DNA from: JAGOBP01 sp964550855
Lineage (GTDB): Bacteria > Chloroflexota > Anaerolineae > Fen-1058
Direction: 5' to 3'
DNA length: 64,000 nt
Assembly (NCBI GenBank): GCA_964550855.1
Contig: CAZKBQ010000006.1
Span: forward strand, 48,614-112,613
In this document: positions 44,167-51,253 of the stretch, one piece after another
Position numbering within the stretch: position 1 is the first letter of the stretch
Layout: every line of letters begins with the position of its first letter
Made by a program: the position numbers and the translations under genes
Notes under the pieces: model-generated
Databases searched by the model: none
What the model was told of the DNA's origin: nothing
Seen by the model: only the letters and a program-made list of their open reading frames with translations

Positions 44167-44601
44167 TTATTTGCCGCCAAGATTGGACAGGCCCTTTTCT
44201 TTGAGCAGCGCGGGATACAGTTTGAACAACGGCGTGATGGAGGGCACCAGCTTGAGGATCTTGGGCAGCGAGCCTCTTTCGATGACCATCTGCTTGCCGG
44301 CCACGGCGCGCACCAGATCAACCTTGCCCTGCCAGAAGTTGTGAGAGACATCGGCCTTCATGCTCATTACGATGTCGGGCACGAGGTTGGTGGGGCCGTG
44401 GATTACATCGATGAACGCCCCCGGTTGGGTGGGTTTGTCCTTGGCGTTGATGGTCGTCATCGCGTCAGGATCCGTGTATTTGAACTGGATGATGGAGCCT
44501 GACTTGGCGATTTTGGGGCCGATGTTGGGATCTTTCTTGGCCCGATCCATCAATTCGCCGACGCACTCGTAGAACTGCTGGCTGTCTTTGAAGATACCCA
44601 T
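44167..44601 (-). CDS. SCP2 sterol-carrier-domain protein (first)
   Basis: A 144-residue protein with a single SCP2 fold (FKYTDPDAMTTINAKDKP, the GAFIDVIHGPTN segment, MKADVSHNFWQGKVDLVRAV), a hydrophobic-pocket domain that carries acyl-CoAs or other lipids. It is the first gene of the SCP2-AAR-SDR-PlsC operon, behind a consensus promoter that faces the phasin-like gene. AAAGGGG precedes the ATG. A lipid-delivery role for the neighbouring reductase is inferred. Confidence 0.88.
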   Translation of the reverse strand: MGIFKDSQQFYECVGELMDRAKKDPNIGPKIAKSGSIIQFKYTDPDAMTTINAKDKPTQPGAFIDVIHGPTNLVPDIVMSMKADVSHNFWQGKVDLVRAVAGKQMVIERGSLPKILKLVPSITPLFKLYPALLKEKGLSNLGGK

Positions 44602-44720
44602 GGCTTGCCCCTTTCAAGGTGGATGTCGCCTCTATGTTACTTCAAAACAGCCGCGGTGTACAGTCGCGCACTTTTGGCGGCCTGTTCTCAAACCGCCGAT
44701 CACCGCCGCCAAATTGGGAC

Positions 44721-44776
44721 TTGACTTTCATGACGCACTGTGTTATAAATTATAACGCAGTGCGTTGTGTTGTCAA
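44721..44776. promoter_or_regulatory. Overlapping divergent promoters on a 33-bp palindrome
   Basis: Plus strand: TTGACT (44721-44726), 17 bp, TATAAA (44744-44749), driving the phasin-like gene. Minus strand: TTGACA (44776-44771), 16 bp, TATAAT (44754-44749), driving the SCP2-AAR operon. Both -10 boxes lie in a palindrome whose 16-bp arms (44733-44748 and 44750-44765, ACGCACTG at the outer end) differ at one base. A single regulator bound here would control both directions at once. The rest of 44602-44814 shows nothing else. Confidence 0.85.
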
Positions 44777-44814
44777 GAGCTCTTAAAACCAAAATCCATC
44801 AGGAGGATTTCACC

Positions 44815-45228
44815 ATGACCAAGAAGCTTGAGAACGTGCAGGAAGTCGTCGCCGAGAAGGCCGAAGACGTCAAGGCCAAAGCGGCCGAAGTCGTCGCCGA
44901 AGTCAAAGAAGAAGCCAGCCCGTTGTTCGACGCGGCTCGCCGGGTGGTGCTGGCCGCCATCGGCGCTGTGGCGCTGGCCTCCGACGAGATCGAGAACTTC
45001 GTCAACAAACTGGTCGAGCGCGGCGAGATCGCCGAGAAGGACGCCCGCAAGCTGCTGAAGGAAGTGACCGAGCGCACCGAGAAGCAGATTAAGCCGGCGG
45101 AGAAGGAAGTGGAGAAGCGCGTGGAGTCGCTGCTGGATCAGCTGAGCATCCCCACCAAGGCCGACATCGATGCCCTGAGCGACAAGGTGGCCGAGCTGTC
45201 AGCCAAGGTCGAAGCGCTGAAGAACTAG
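44815..45228 (+). CDS. Phasin-like granule-associated protein
   Basis: A 137-residue amphipathic, Lys/Glu/Ala-rich helical protein. A hydrophobic stretch in the middle (VVLAAIGAVALASDEI) is followed by FVNKLVERGEIAEKDARKLL and a C-terminal coiled coil (IDALSDKVAELSAKVEALKN). This is the layout of PhaF/PhaI-type phasins, which coat polyester or lipid granules. AGGAGG precedes the ATG. It is divergent from the SCP2-AAR operon and is followed by a PhaR-type gene. Confidence 0.82.
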   Translation: MTKKLENVQEVVAEKAEDVKAKAAEVVAEVKEEASPLFDAARRVVLAAIGAVALASDEIENFVNKLVERGEIAEKDARKLLKEVTERTEKQIKPAEKEVEKRVESLLDQLSIPTKADIDALSDKVAELSAKVEALKN

Positions 45229-45334
45229 GCCGTATGACGGCGCGGGAAACCGCGCCCGATTGGGTGTATAATCTTCGGGGGAGTGGCGGAAGCAGCGCCC
45301 TCCCCTGAATGCTGTTTATGCGCCGGAGTGCGAC

Positions 45335-45862
45335 ATGCCCTTGATCAAACGTTATGCCAATCGCAAACTGTACGACACCGAAGCCAAACGCTACATCACC
45401 CTGGACGGCATCGCCGAGCTGATCCGCCGGCAGCAGGACGTGACCGTGATCGACCACGAGACCGGCGACGACATCACGGCCATCACCCAGGCGCAGATCA
45501 TCTTTGAGCAGGAACGCAAGATCAAGGGCGGCGTGCCGCACGCCGTGTTTACCAGCCTCATCCAGGCCGGCAGCGACACCCTGAGTCAGCTGCGCCATGC
45601 CCTCATTCCGCCGGCCGACTGGCAAAAGGAAGTGGACAGCGAGATCGAGCGGCGCGTGGAACAGCTGATTAAGGCCGGCCGCCTGTCCGAAGATGACGGC
45701 CTGCACATCCTGACCGTGCTACTGTCCGCCACCCCGGACTCTTCGCCGGCAGCCGCGCGCCCGTTGCCCACCCGCGCCGACGTGGCCGCCCTCACCCGTC
45801 AGCTAGACGCGCTCTCGGCCGAGATCGACGCCCTAGCGCAGGCACGCTCAAACAAAGCCTGA
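45335..45862 (+). CDS. phaR: PhaR-type polyhydroxyalkanoate synthesis regulator
   Basis: A 175-residue DNA-binding regulator. The N-terminal 60 residues (IKRYANRKLYDTEAKRYITL, EDVTVIDHETGDDI-type segment) are the PHB accumulation regulatory domain; QAQIIFEQERKIKGG and the following helix match the second domain. In other bacteria PhaR represses phasin genes and leaves DNA when granules form. TATAAT lies at 45267-45272. The palindrome before the phasin-like gene is a candidate target, but the 11-bp iterons after phaR are another. No PHA synthase is in the window. Confidence 0.88.
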   Translation: MPLIKRYANRKLYDTEAKRYITLDGIAELIRRQQDVTVIDHETGDDITAITQAQIIFEQERKIKGGVPHAVFTSLIQAGSDTLSQLRHALIPPADWQKEVDSEIERRVEQLIKAGRLSEDDGLHILTVLLSATPDSSPAAARPLPTRADVAALTRQLDALSAEIDALAQARSNKA

Positions 45863-45883
45863 AAGTGTGTCGCCTGACGGCCA

Positions 45884-45927
45884 AAACGCCAACACAACGC
45901 CAACACTTTGCCAACAGTTTGCCAACG
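45884..45927. repeat. Four 11-bp direct repeats after phaR
   Basis: Four consecutive 11-bp units ending in GCCAACA (last one GCCAACG): 45884-45894, 45895-45905, 45906-45916 and 45917-45927. They lie between phaR and the next plus-strand gene, partly overlapping a terminator stem, and could be binding sites for a regulator. Confidence 0.7.
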
Positions 45928-45944
45928 CCGCGCTGCGGCGTTTT
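45924..45944 (+). terminator. Intrinsic terminator of phaR
   Basis: AACGCCGC (45924-45931), loop GCT, GCGGCGTT (45935-45942) and further T residues form a short GC-rich hairpin with a small T-run, 62 bp after the phaR stop. Confidence 0.65.
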
Positions 45945-45985
45945 GGTCTATATTGGAGTCATATCCTGCAGTTTGAGAGTATTCC

Positions 45986-46588
45986 GTGATCAAGATCAAT
46001 GGTTCGTCTCATCAGCGCTTTAGCTTCCCCGACGAGGTGGCCTCGGCCACCCGCTACTATCGCGACTTCGACCGCATCCTGGGCCATCTGCCGCACATCT
46101 CACTGGTGCACAAATTCGGCCCCGGTCAGTATCGTGCCCTGTACCACACCACCGAACTGGGCGTTTACCGCGTAAAAATCTACTGCGATTTGCAAGTGCA
46201 GTATGATGCCGCGACGCAAACGTTGCGGGTGGCACCCTTGACCGGCTTGCCGCCGATCAAACAATCGGTTTCAGTCCAGGCGCTGGTAGCGCAGGGGTAT
46301 TTCACCAGCCGATCGGTTTTCATGGCCCGAGGGGAAGAAACGGAGATCGACTATCAGCTGGAACTCACCGCGGCGCTGCCCAAGCCGCTGGGCCTGAGCC
46401 TGGTGCCTGACGCAGTGATGAACCAGATCGCGCGCAGCATCACCGACTGGCGCATTCACGAAATCGCCACCGGCTTCATCGAGCGATCGGTGCGGGCGTA
46501 TCAGACATCAGTCCAGCGGCCCGCAGGGTATCCAACTTCGCGGCCGCGGCACGCCGTCCCAGAGCCACTAACTCTTCGAAGCGATTGA
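45986..46588 (+). CDS. DUF1997-like protein
   Basis: A 200-residue protein beginning IKINGSSHQRFSFPDEVASA with ALYHTTELGVYRVKIYCDLQ and a basic C-terminal end. The pattern resembles DUF1997, a lipid-binding-like (SRPBCC-type) family known mainly from cyanobacteria and plastids, of unknown function. The start is a GTG at 45986 without a good ribosome site. The last 37 or so codons (from SVQRPAGYP) run antisense through the end of the patatin gene, a 113-bp overlap, and may not be native to the family. Confidence 0.65.
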   Translation: MIKINGSSHQRFSFPDEVASATRYYRDFDRILGHLPHISLVHKFGPGQYRALYHTTELGVYRVKIYCDLQVQYDAATQTLRVAPLTGLPPIKQSVSVQALVAQGYFTSRSVFMARGEETEIDYQLELTAALPKPLGLSLVPDAVMNQIARSITDWRIHEIATGFIERSVRAYQTSVQRPAGYPTSRPRHAVPEPLTLRSD

Positions 46589-47267
46589 AGTCGAAGTAGG
46601 TCGTGCCGGCCAGATCGGGTCGGATCAGACAATCCACCGCGTCCAGCCCACCGCCCGATCGTTCCACCAGCGTCTCGAGGGCTTCCAGTCCATACCGCAG
46701 CGGGCCACCCCGTCGACGCAGCTGCGGCACCAGCAGATCCACCCCGATCACGTAGTCTGCGCCCATCGCACGCGCGATGCTGGCCGGCAGATTGTTGGCG
46801 ATGCCGCCGTCGCCCAGCAATCGCCCCTGATGATAGACCGGCACCACAAAGCCCGGCACCGCGCAGCTGGCATGCACCGCCACGGCCACCTTGCCCGAAT
46901 GAATCACCAGCGGTTCGGCCGTATTCAGATCGGTGACACCCACCGCGAACGGGATAGCCAGCTGATCGAAGGTGCGATCGCCCATGATCTCGATGAGCCG
47001 CCGCGCCAGCGGCGCGAAGCTCACCAGACCGTGCGGCGAGAACACCGGCGCGGCCAGCGTGCGCCAGCGAAAATCCAAGCGATGTGCCAGCAGCTCGTCC
47101 AGGCTGAGACCGGAACAGAACAGGCTGCCGATGATGGAGCCGGCGCTGACACCCGCCACATAGTCGATGGGGATGCCGGCTTCCAGCAGCGTCAACAGCA
47201 CGCCGATGTGCGCGGGGCCGCGCCCCACGCCGCCGCTCAAGGCCAGCCCCACTCGCTTGCGTGTCAT
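46476..47267 (-). CDS. Patatin-like phospholipase
   Basis: A 263-residue lipid acyl hydrolase. The oxyanion motif is GGVGRGPAHIG, the nucleophile Ser41 in GVSAGS, and the dyad Asp153 in LGDGGIANNLP. The family releases fatty acids from glycerolipids. The ATG at 47267 is preferred because the catalytic fold starts right after it. It sits beside the GMC oxidoreductase gene (20 bp apart) in the lipid island, so turnover of stored or membrane lipid is the likely role. Confidence 0.92.
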   Translation of the reverse strand: MTRKRVGLALSGGVGRGPAHIGVLLTLLEAGIPIDYVAGVSAGSIIGSLFCSGLSLDELLAHRLDFRWRTLAAPVFSPHGLVSFAPLARRLIEIMGDRTFDQLAIPFAVGVTDLNTAEPLVIHSGKVAVAVHASCAVPGFVVPVYHQGRLLGDGGIANNLPASIARAMGADYVIGVDLLVPQLRRRGGPLRYGLEALETLVERSGGGLDAVDCLIRPDLAGTTYFDFNRFEELVALGRRAAAAKLDTLRAAGLMSDTPAPIAR

Positions 47268-47286
47268 CTCGTCTGCCTCGCCTGCG

Positions 47287-48942
47287 CTACAGCGCCAGCG
47301 CATCCACGCCCAGCGGCCGGCGGATGTTGGTGGCGGCCGGGTTGGGCGGCACACAGCTCATGGCGTATTCGGCCAGCGCCGCGATGGTCAGGCTGGGGTT
47401 CACGCCGGGATTGGCCGGCATGATCGAGCCATCGACCACGAACAGGCCGGGGTAGTTGTGAATCTCGCAGTTCAGATCGATCACGCCGTCCTGATCGGTC
47501 AGGCCGAATGGCACGCCCCCCAGAATGTGCGCCGTCATGGGGATGTTGAGCAAGCCTTCGTTGATCGAGCCGGCGGGGATGCCGTTGGTCTTTTGGGCAA
47601 AAGTGCGCGTGACCTGATGACCGATGTCGATCTTGCTGGGGATGCCGCGGCCGTTCAGCTTGCCGGAGACAAGGTCCTTGCGCCAGAGCGTAAACAGGCT
47701 GCGCCCCAGCCGCAGACGAATGTGATTGTCCTCGGTCTGCATGACCAGGATGATGGTCGTGCGCCGCGCCCAGCCGGGCAGCAAATGGGTGCGGGCAAAA
47801 TCGATCGGGCGCTTGATGATCTGCGCCAGGGTGCGAACAAAGCGCACCGGAATGCCGGCGTCCTGATCGACCAGCGGCCCGGCCAGAAAGCGCATCAACG
47901 ATGAACCGTCGGGGTAGCGCACCGGCTCGATCGTGGTCACGTCGTCGGCGTGAAAGATCGAGGTGATGGCGATGCCCTCCGAATAGTTCACGTCCAGCCG
48001 GCGCGCCGTGGAGCCGAGCAGCGCCTCGCTATTGGTGCGCACCAGATCGCCCAAGCGCGGCGAAATCCGACGCAGTGAGCGTGTCTGGTCGCGGCAGCGG
48101 AACAACAGCCGCAGCGTGCCCAGCGCGCCCGCGGCGAAGATGACGTTGCGCGCGCGGACGATCTTCTCAGTGTTGCCAAATGTGCGGGTGGAGCTGCGGT
48201 ACACCACTTCGTAGCGCGCGCCGTCAGGCTGGTTGGGCGGCAGCGGACGCACATCGCGCACTTCCGTCTCGGCCCAGACTTGCGCGCCCCATTTTTCGGC
48301 GAAGTACAAATAGTTCTTGACGAGGGTGTTCTTGGCGCCGTAGCGGCAGCCCACCATGCAGCCGCCGCACTGGATGCAGCCGGTCCGATCGGGCCCTTCA
48401 CCCCCGAAGAACGGATCGCGCACGGTCTTGCCCGGCTCACCGAAGAACGCCCCGACAGGCGTGGGTTGAAAGGTGAGTTCCGTGCCCAGTTCTTTGGAGA
48501 TCGTCTGCATCACGTGATCGGCCGGCCACAGACATGGATTGCGCGTCACGCCCAACATCCGCCTGGCGGTGGCGTAGTGCGGCTGAAGGATCGTCTTCCA
48601 GTCGGCCAGGTGCGACCAGGCCGGCGCGGCAAACATCCGGTCGCTGGGTTCCATCAACACATTGGCATAGCCCAGCGAGCCGCCGCCCACGCCGCTGCCG
48701 TGCAGCACAAACACGTCGCGGAAGGTGCTGATCTGCAATATGCCGAAGCACTTCAGCGCGGGCAGCCACAGGTACTTGCGCACGTGCCACGTGCTTTTGG
48801 CAAAGTCCTGATCGCGGAAGCGCTTGCCGCGCTCCATGACCAGCACGCGATAGCCTTTTTCGGTCAGCCGCATGGCCGATACGCTGCCGCCAAACCCCGA
48901 GCCCACAATGATGTAATCGTAAGTGTCAATCGCCGGCTGCAT
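47287..48942 (-). CDS. GMC-family oxidoreductase, cholesterol-oxidase-like
   Basis: A 551-residue flavoenzyme with the FAD motif VGSGFGGSVSAMRL near residue 13, HGSGVGGGSL, and the C-terminal PANPGVNPSLTIAALAE plus the catalytic-region THIL-type segment MTAHILGGVPFG. It belongs with ChoD-like alcohol/sterol oxidases. Four cysteines at 189, 192, 195 and 199 (CIQCGGCMVGC) form a CX2CX2CX3C cluster that resembles a 4Fe-4S ligand set. GGGGAGG precedes the ATG. In this island the substrate may be a long-chain alcohol or sterol-like lipid. Confidence 0.9.
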   Translation of the reverse strand: MQPAIDTYDYIIVGSGFGGSVSAMRLTEKGYRVLVMERGKRFRDQDFAKSTWHVRKYLWLPALKCFGILQISTFRDVFVLHGSGVGGGSLGYANVLMEPSDRMFAAPAWSHLADWKTILQPHYATARRMLGVTRNPCLWPADHVMQTISKELGTELTFQPTPVGAFFGEPGKTVRDPFFGGEGPDRTGCIQCGGCMVGCRYGAKNTLVKNYLYFAEKWGAQVWAETEVRDVRPLPPNQPDGARYEVVYRSSTRTFGNTEKIVRARNVIFAAGALGTLRLLFRCRDQTRSLRRISPRLGDLVRTNSEALLGSTARRLDVNYSEGIAITSIFHADDVTTIEPVRYPDGSSLMRFLAGPLVDQDAGIPVRFVRTLAQIIKRPIDFARTHLLPGWARRTTIILVMQTEDNHIRLRLGRSLFTLWRKDLVSGKLNGRGIPSKIDIGHQVTRTFAQKTNGIPAGSINEGLLNIPMTAHILGGVPFGLTDQDGVIDLNCEIHNYPGLFVVDGSIMPANPGVNPSLTIAALAEYAMSCVPPNPAATNIRRPLGVDALAL

Positions 48943-48986
48943 GACGCGCCTCCCCGTTCACTTGTCCGCCGCGGCCCCGGGCCGCG

Positions 48987-49394
48987 TCACCTCTCAACAT
49001 CTTTCATCAAGTGATAGACCAGATCGGAATCGGACACGACGGCGACCGGTGTCTGGTGGCCGCCTTCCTCGCGCACCACCACCACACGATGAATGCGTTT
49101 CTCCAGCAGCAGATCGGCCACCTGGCGCAGCCGGGCCTCCGGCGAGACGGTGACGACTTGCTCGGTCATGTAGGCCGAGACCGGTTGCTGTTCCCATTGA
49201 TCGTGCGCCAGATAGCAGCGCAGCACATCGGAGCGGGTAATGACGCCGACGAGATGATGATCGGCATCGACGACGACGAGGCTGCTGATGTCTTCATCGA
49301 CCAGCCGACTGACAGCCTCGACCATGGGGGCGTCGGGGCGGACACTGTAACAGCCCAGACGCTTCGCTTCCAGAACCGTGCGGCCTGCTTTCAT
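48987..49394 (-). CDS. Two-CBS-domain protein
   Basis: A 135-residue protein consisting of a pair of CBS domains (LGCYSVRPDAPMVEAVSRLV with ITRSDVLR; VVTVSPEARLRQVADLLLEK with VSDSDLVYHL). CBS pairs bind adenine nucleotides and tune partner proteins. No catalytic domain is attached. AGGAG precedes the ATG at 49394. Confidence 0.9.
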   Translation of the reverse strand: MKAGRTVLEAKRLGCYSVRPDAPMVEAVSRLVDEDISSLVVVDADHHLVGVITRSDVLRCYLAHDQWEQQPVSAYMTEQVVTVSPEARLRQVADLLLEKRIHRVVVVREEGGHQTPVAVVSDSDLVYHLMKDVER

Positions 49395-49447
49395 GGGATG
49401 GGCTCCTGTGGCGAATGGCGATGCCAGTGACTCAGTGCGTCACAAGA

Positions 49448-49476
49448 AGTTTACTCGAATGTGATGCGAAACACAA
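49448..49476 (-). promoter_or_regulatory. Promoter of the CBS-protein gene
   Basis: On the minus strand TTGTGT (49476-49471), a 17-bp spacer and TAAACT (49453-49448), 54 bp before the start codon at 49394. It may also serve the GMC and patatin genes downstream. Confidence 0.6.
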
Positions 49477-49575
49477 GAGCAAAAATACCGGCATATCGTC
49501 GGGCGGGCCGATATGGCAGCGGGTGAGCGGTGGGGCCGGGCGGATCAATCGGGGAAGAACCGGCCGCCCGATCGA

Positions 49576-50739
49576 TCAAAAGTCGATCGAGCGTCCATCA
49601 TAGGCATATTCAAACAGGTGCCGCACTTCTGCGCTGTCTGGCAAACGCGGGCTGGTGACGATCTGCGTGTCGGTTTCGGCTTTGAATACCAGGTCGCTCA
49701 AAGCCCGATCGAATACGTCCCGCTCGATGCCAAGCTCGCGCAATGACAGGGGGTGGTGCAGCGTGATCTGCAGCTCGCGAATGGCGGCCACCAGGCTGGC
49801 AGCGCCTGCGCGATCGTCGGCGGCGGGCAGACCCAGCGCGCGCGCAATTTCAAAGTAACGACTGCCGCCTGCATTAGCCGTGAATTCGATGGTGTACGGC
49901 AGGAACAATGCCACCGCGCGGCCATGCGGCACGTGAAATTCCGCGCCCAGCGCATGGCCCATGGCGTGCGCCAGTGTGGCCTGTGAGTTGCCAAAGCCCA
50001 GCCCCGCCAACGTGGCCGCATTGTGCATGTGCTCGCGCGCTTCCAGATCGCCGCCGTCGCCAAAGACGCGCGGCAGGTATTGGAAGATGAGGCGCGCGGC
50101 CTGCAGACACAACCCATCGGAAAAGTCGTTGTGCCAGCCGCTGCAATAACCTTCGATCGCGTGGGTCAGTGCATCGAGGCCGGTGTCGGCGGTCAGGGCG
50201 GGCGGCATGCCTGTTACCAGCTGTGGATCGACGATGGTCAGCTCCGGCAGGAGCTCGCGATTGCCCATGCCCAGCTTGCGCCGCTCGTCGGTGTCGGTCA
50301 ATACGACATACCACGTCGCCTCGCTGCCGGTGCCCGACGTGGTGGGGATGGTGATGAGCCGCGCTTTGGCGCGCAGACCGAATTGATCGAAGGGATTGAT
50401 CGCCGCAGGATTGAGATCGGGGCGCTCGTACAACAACCACGCTGCTTTGGCCGCGTCCAGGCACGAGCCGCCGCCCAGCCCGATGATCCAATCGGGCCGC
50501 CTGTCCAGCATCTGCGCGGCGCAGCGCTTGATGGTGTTGAGCGACGGCTCCGATTCGATCTGATCGAAGACGGCGTATGTCAACCCGGCTGCGTCGAGCT
50601 GGGCCTGCACCTGTTGAAGCAGGCCCAGCCTGGCCAGGTTGGCATCGGTGACGATGAAGGCCAGCCGGCCCGATAACTGCGCCAGATACGACAGGGCATC
50701 TTCGCCAAAGACGATGTGCGGGCTATCGAAGAACCACAT
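49576..50739 (-). CDS. Iron-containing alcohol dehydrogenase
   Basis: A 387-residue NAD(P)-dependent dehydrogenase of the Fe-ADH family. The nucleotide site reads GLGGGSCLDAAKAAWL and the metal-site region DALTHAIEGYCS plus HAMGHALGAEFHVPHG. It oxidises alcohols or reduces aldehydes; in this island, fatty aldehyde made by the AAR-like enzyme is a possible substrate, which is inference. GGGGA precedes the ATG at 50739. It is in line with the SCP2 and acyl-CoA ligase genes upstream. Confidence 0.93.
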   Translation of the reverse strand: MWFFDSPHIVFGEDALSYLAQLSGRLAFIVTDANLARLGLLQQVQAQLDAAGLTYAVFDQIESEPSLNTIKRCAAQMLDRRPDWIIGLGGGSCLDAAKAAWLLYERPDLNPAAINPFDQFGLRAKARLITIPTTSGTGSEATWYVVLTDTDERRKLGMGNRELLPELTIVDPQLVTGMPPALTADTGLDALTHAIEGYCSGWHNDFSDGLCLQAARLIFQYLPRVFGDGGDLEAREHMHNAATLAGLGFGNSQATLAHAMGHALGAEFHVPHGRAVALFLPYTIEFTANAGGSRYFEIARALGLPAADDRAGAASLVAAIRELQITLHHPLSLRELGIERDVFDRALSDLVFKAETDTQIVTSPRLPDSAEVRHLFEYAYDGRSIDF

Positions 50740-50754
50740 CCGGCTTCCCCGTTA

Positions 50755-50786
50755 CCCGATCGGCCTGCGCGCCGATCGGGTTTTTT
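50755..50786 (+). terminator. Perfect intrinsic terminator facing the plus strand
   Basis: CCCGATCGGC (50755-50764), a 6-base loop and GCCGATCGGG (50771-50780) followed by six T. It lies between two minus-strand genes, so it is oriented to stop plus-strand (antisense) transcription; on the minus strand the T-run is an A-run preceding the hairpin. Confidence 0.85.
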
Positions 50787-50789
50787 GCG

Positions 50790-51200
50790 CTAGGCCGGCC
50801 ACGCGGTATCGATCAGCGTGCAGCAGTGCACCAGTTCGGTGGCGGCTTTGGGCGCCTTCATGATCTTGAGCATGTTGCCTTTGAGCTTGAGCTGGCGCGT
50901 CACCATGCCCTGGATCGGATCGAGCCTTTTTTCCAGCACTTTCTTCCACACCGGATACGTGGCCTCGATCACAAATTCCGGCTTCCTGACTGCCGGATCG
51001 ACGACCTCAAAGGCGTCGCGGCAGGCGCCGTGCCACAGATCGGTGTACAGGTGGACGGGCGGACGCCCGTCGGGCAGATCGGTGATGATGAAGTAAAAAT
51101 CGCCCTCCCAGTTTTTGGCCGCGTCGCGGTAGTTCTCGCTGTTGTTCAGCTGGGCCATCAGGGCTTTGATCCACTCATCGGTTGCAAAATTGATCGCCAT
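50790..51200 (-). CDS. SCP2 sterol-carrier-domain protein (second)
   Basis: A 136-residue SCP2-type lipid carrier (MAINFATDEWIKALMAQLNN at the start, FEVVDPAVRKPEFVIEATY in the middle, GMVTRQLKLKGNMLKIMKAP near the end). The ATG at 51200 is preferred over the longer frame because AAGGAG lies just before it. It is 39 bp after the acyl-CoA ligase gene and ahead of the alcohol dehydrogenase gene. A paralogue lies at 44167-44601 in the same island. Confidence 0.88.
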   Translation of the reverse strand: MAINFATDEWIKALMAQLNNSENYRDAAKNWEGDFYFIITDLPDGRPPVHLYTDLWHGACRDAFEVVDPAVRKPEFVIEATYPVWKKVLEKRLDPIQGMVTRQLKLKGNMLKIMKAPKAATELVHCCTLIDTAWPA

Positions 51201-51225
51201 CCTGTTCTCCTTGAGTGCGTTGTCG

Positions 51226-51253
51226 TTACTCATTACTCGTTACTCGTTACTCA
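51226..51253. repeat. Heptamer repeat array, four perfect units
   Basis: TTACTCA, TTACTCG, TTACTCG, TTACTCA in exact register. On the minus strand the array encodes the end (MSNE) and stop codon of the acyl-CoA ligase gene. Confidence 0.85.

Noticed and set aside
44815..45862. Polyhydroxyalkanoate biosynthesis locus
   Set aside because: A phasin-like protein and PhaR are present, but no PHA synthase, ketothiolase or reductase of that pathway is in the window, so the label would go beyond the evidence.
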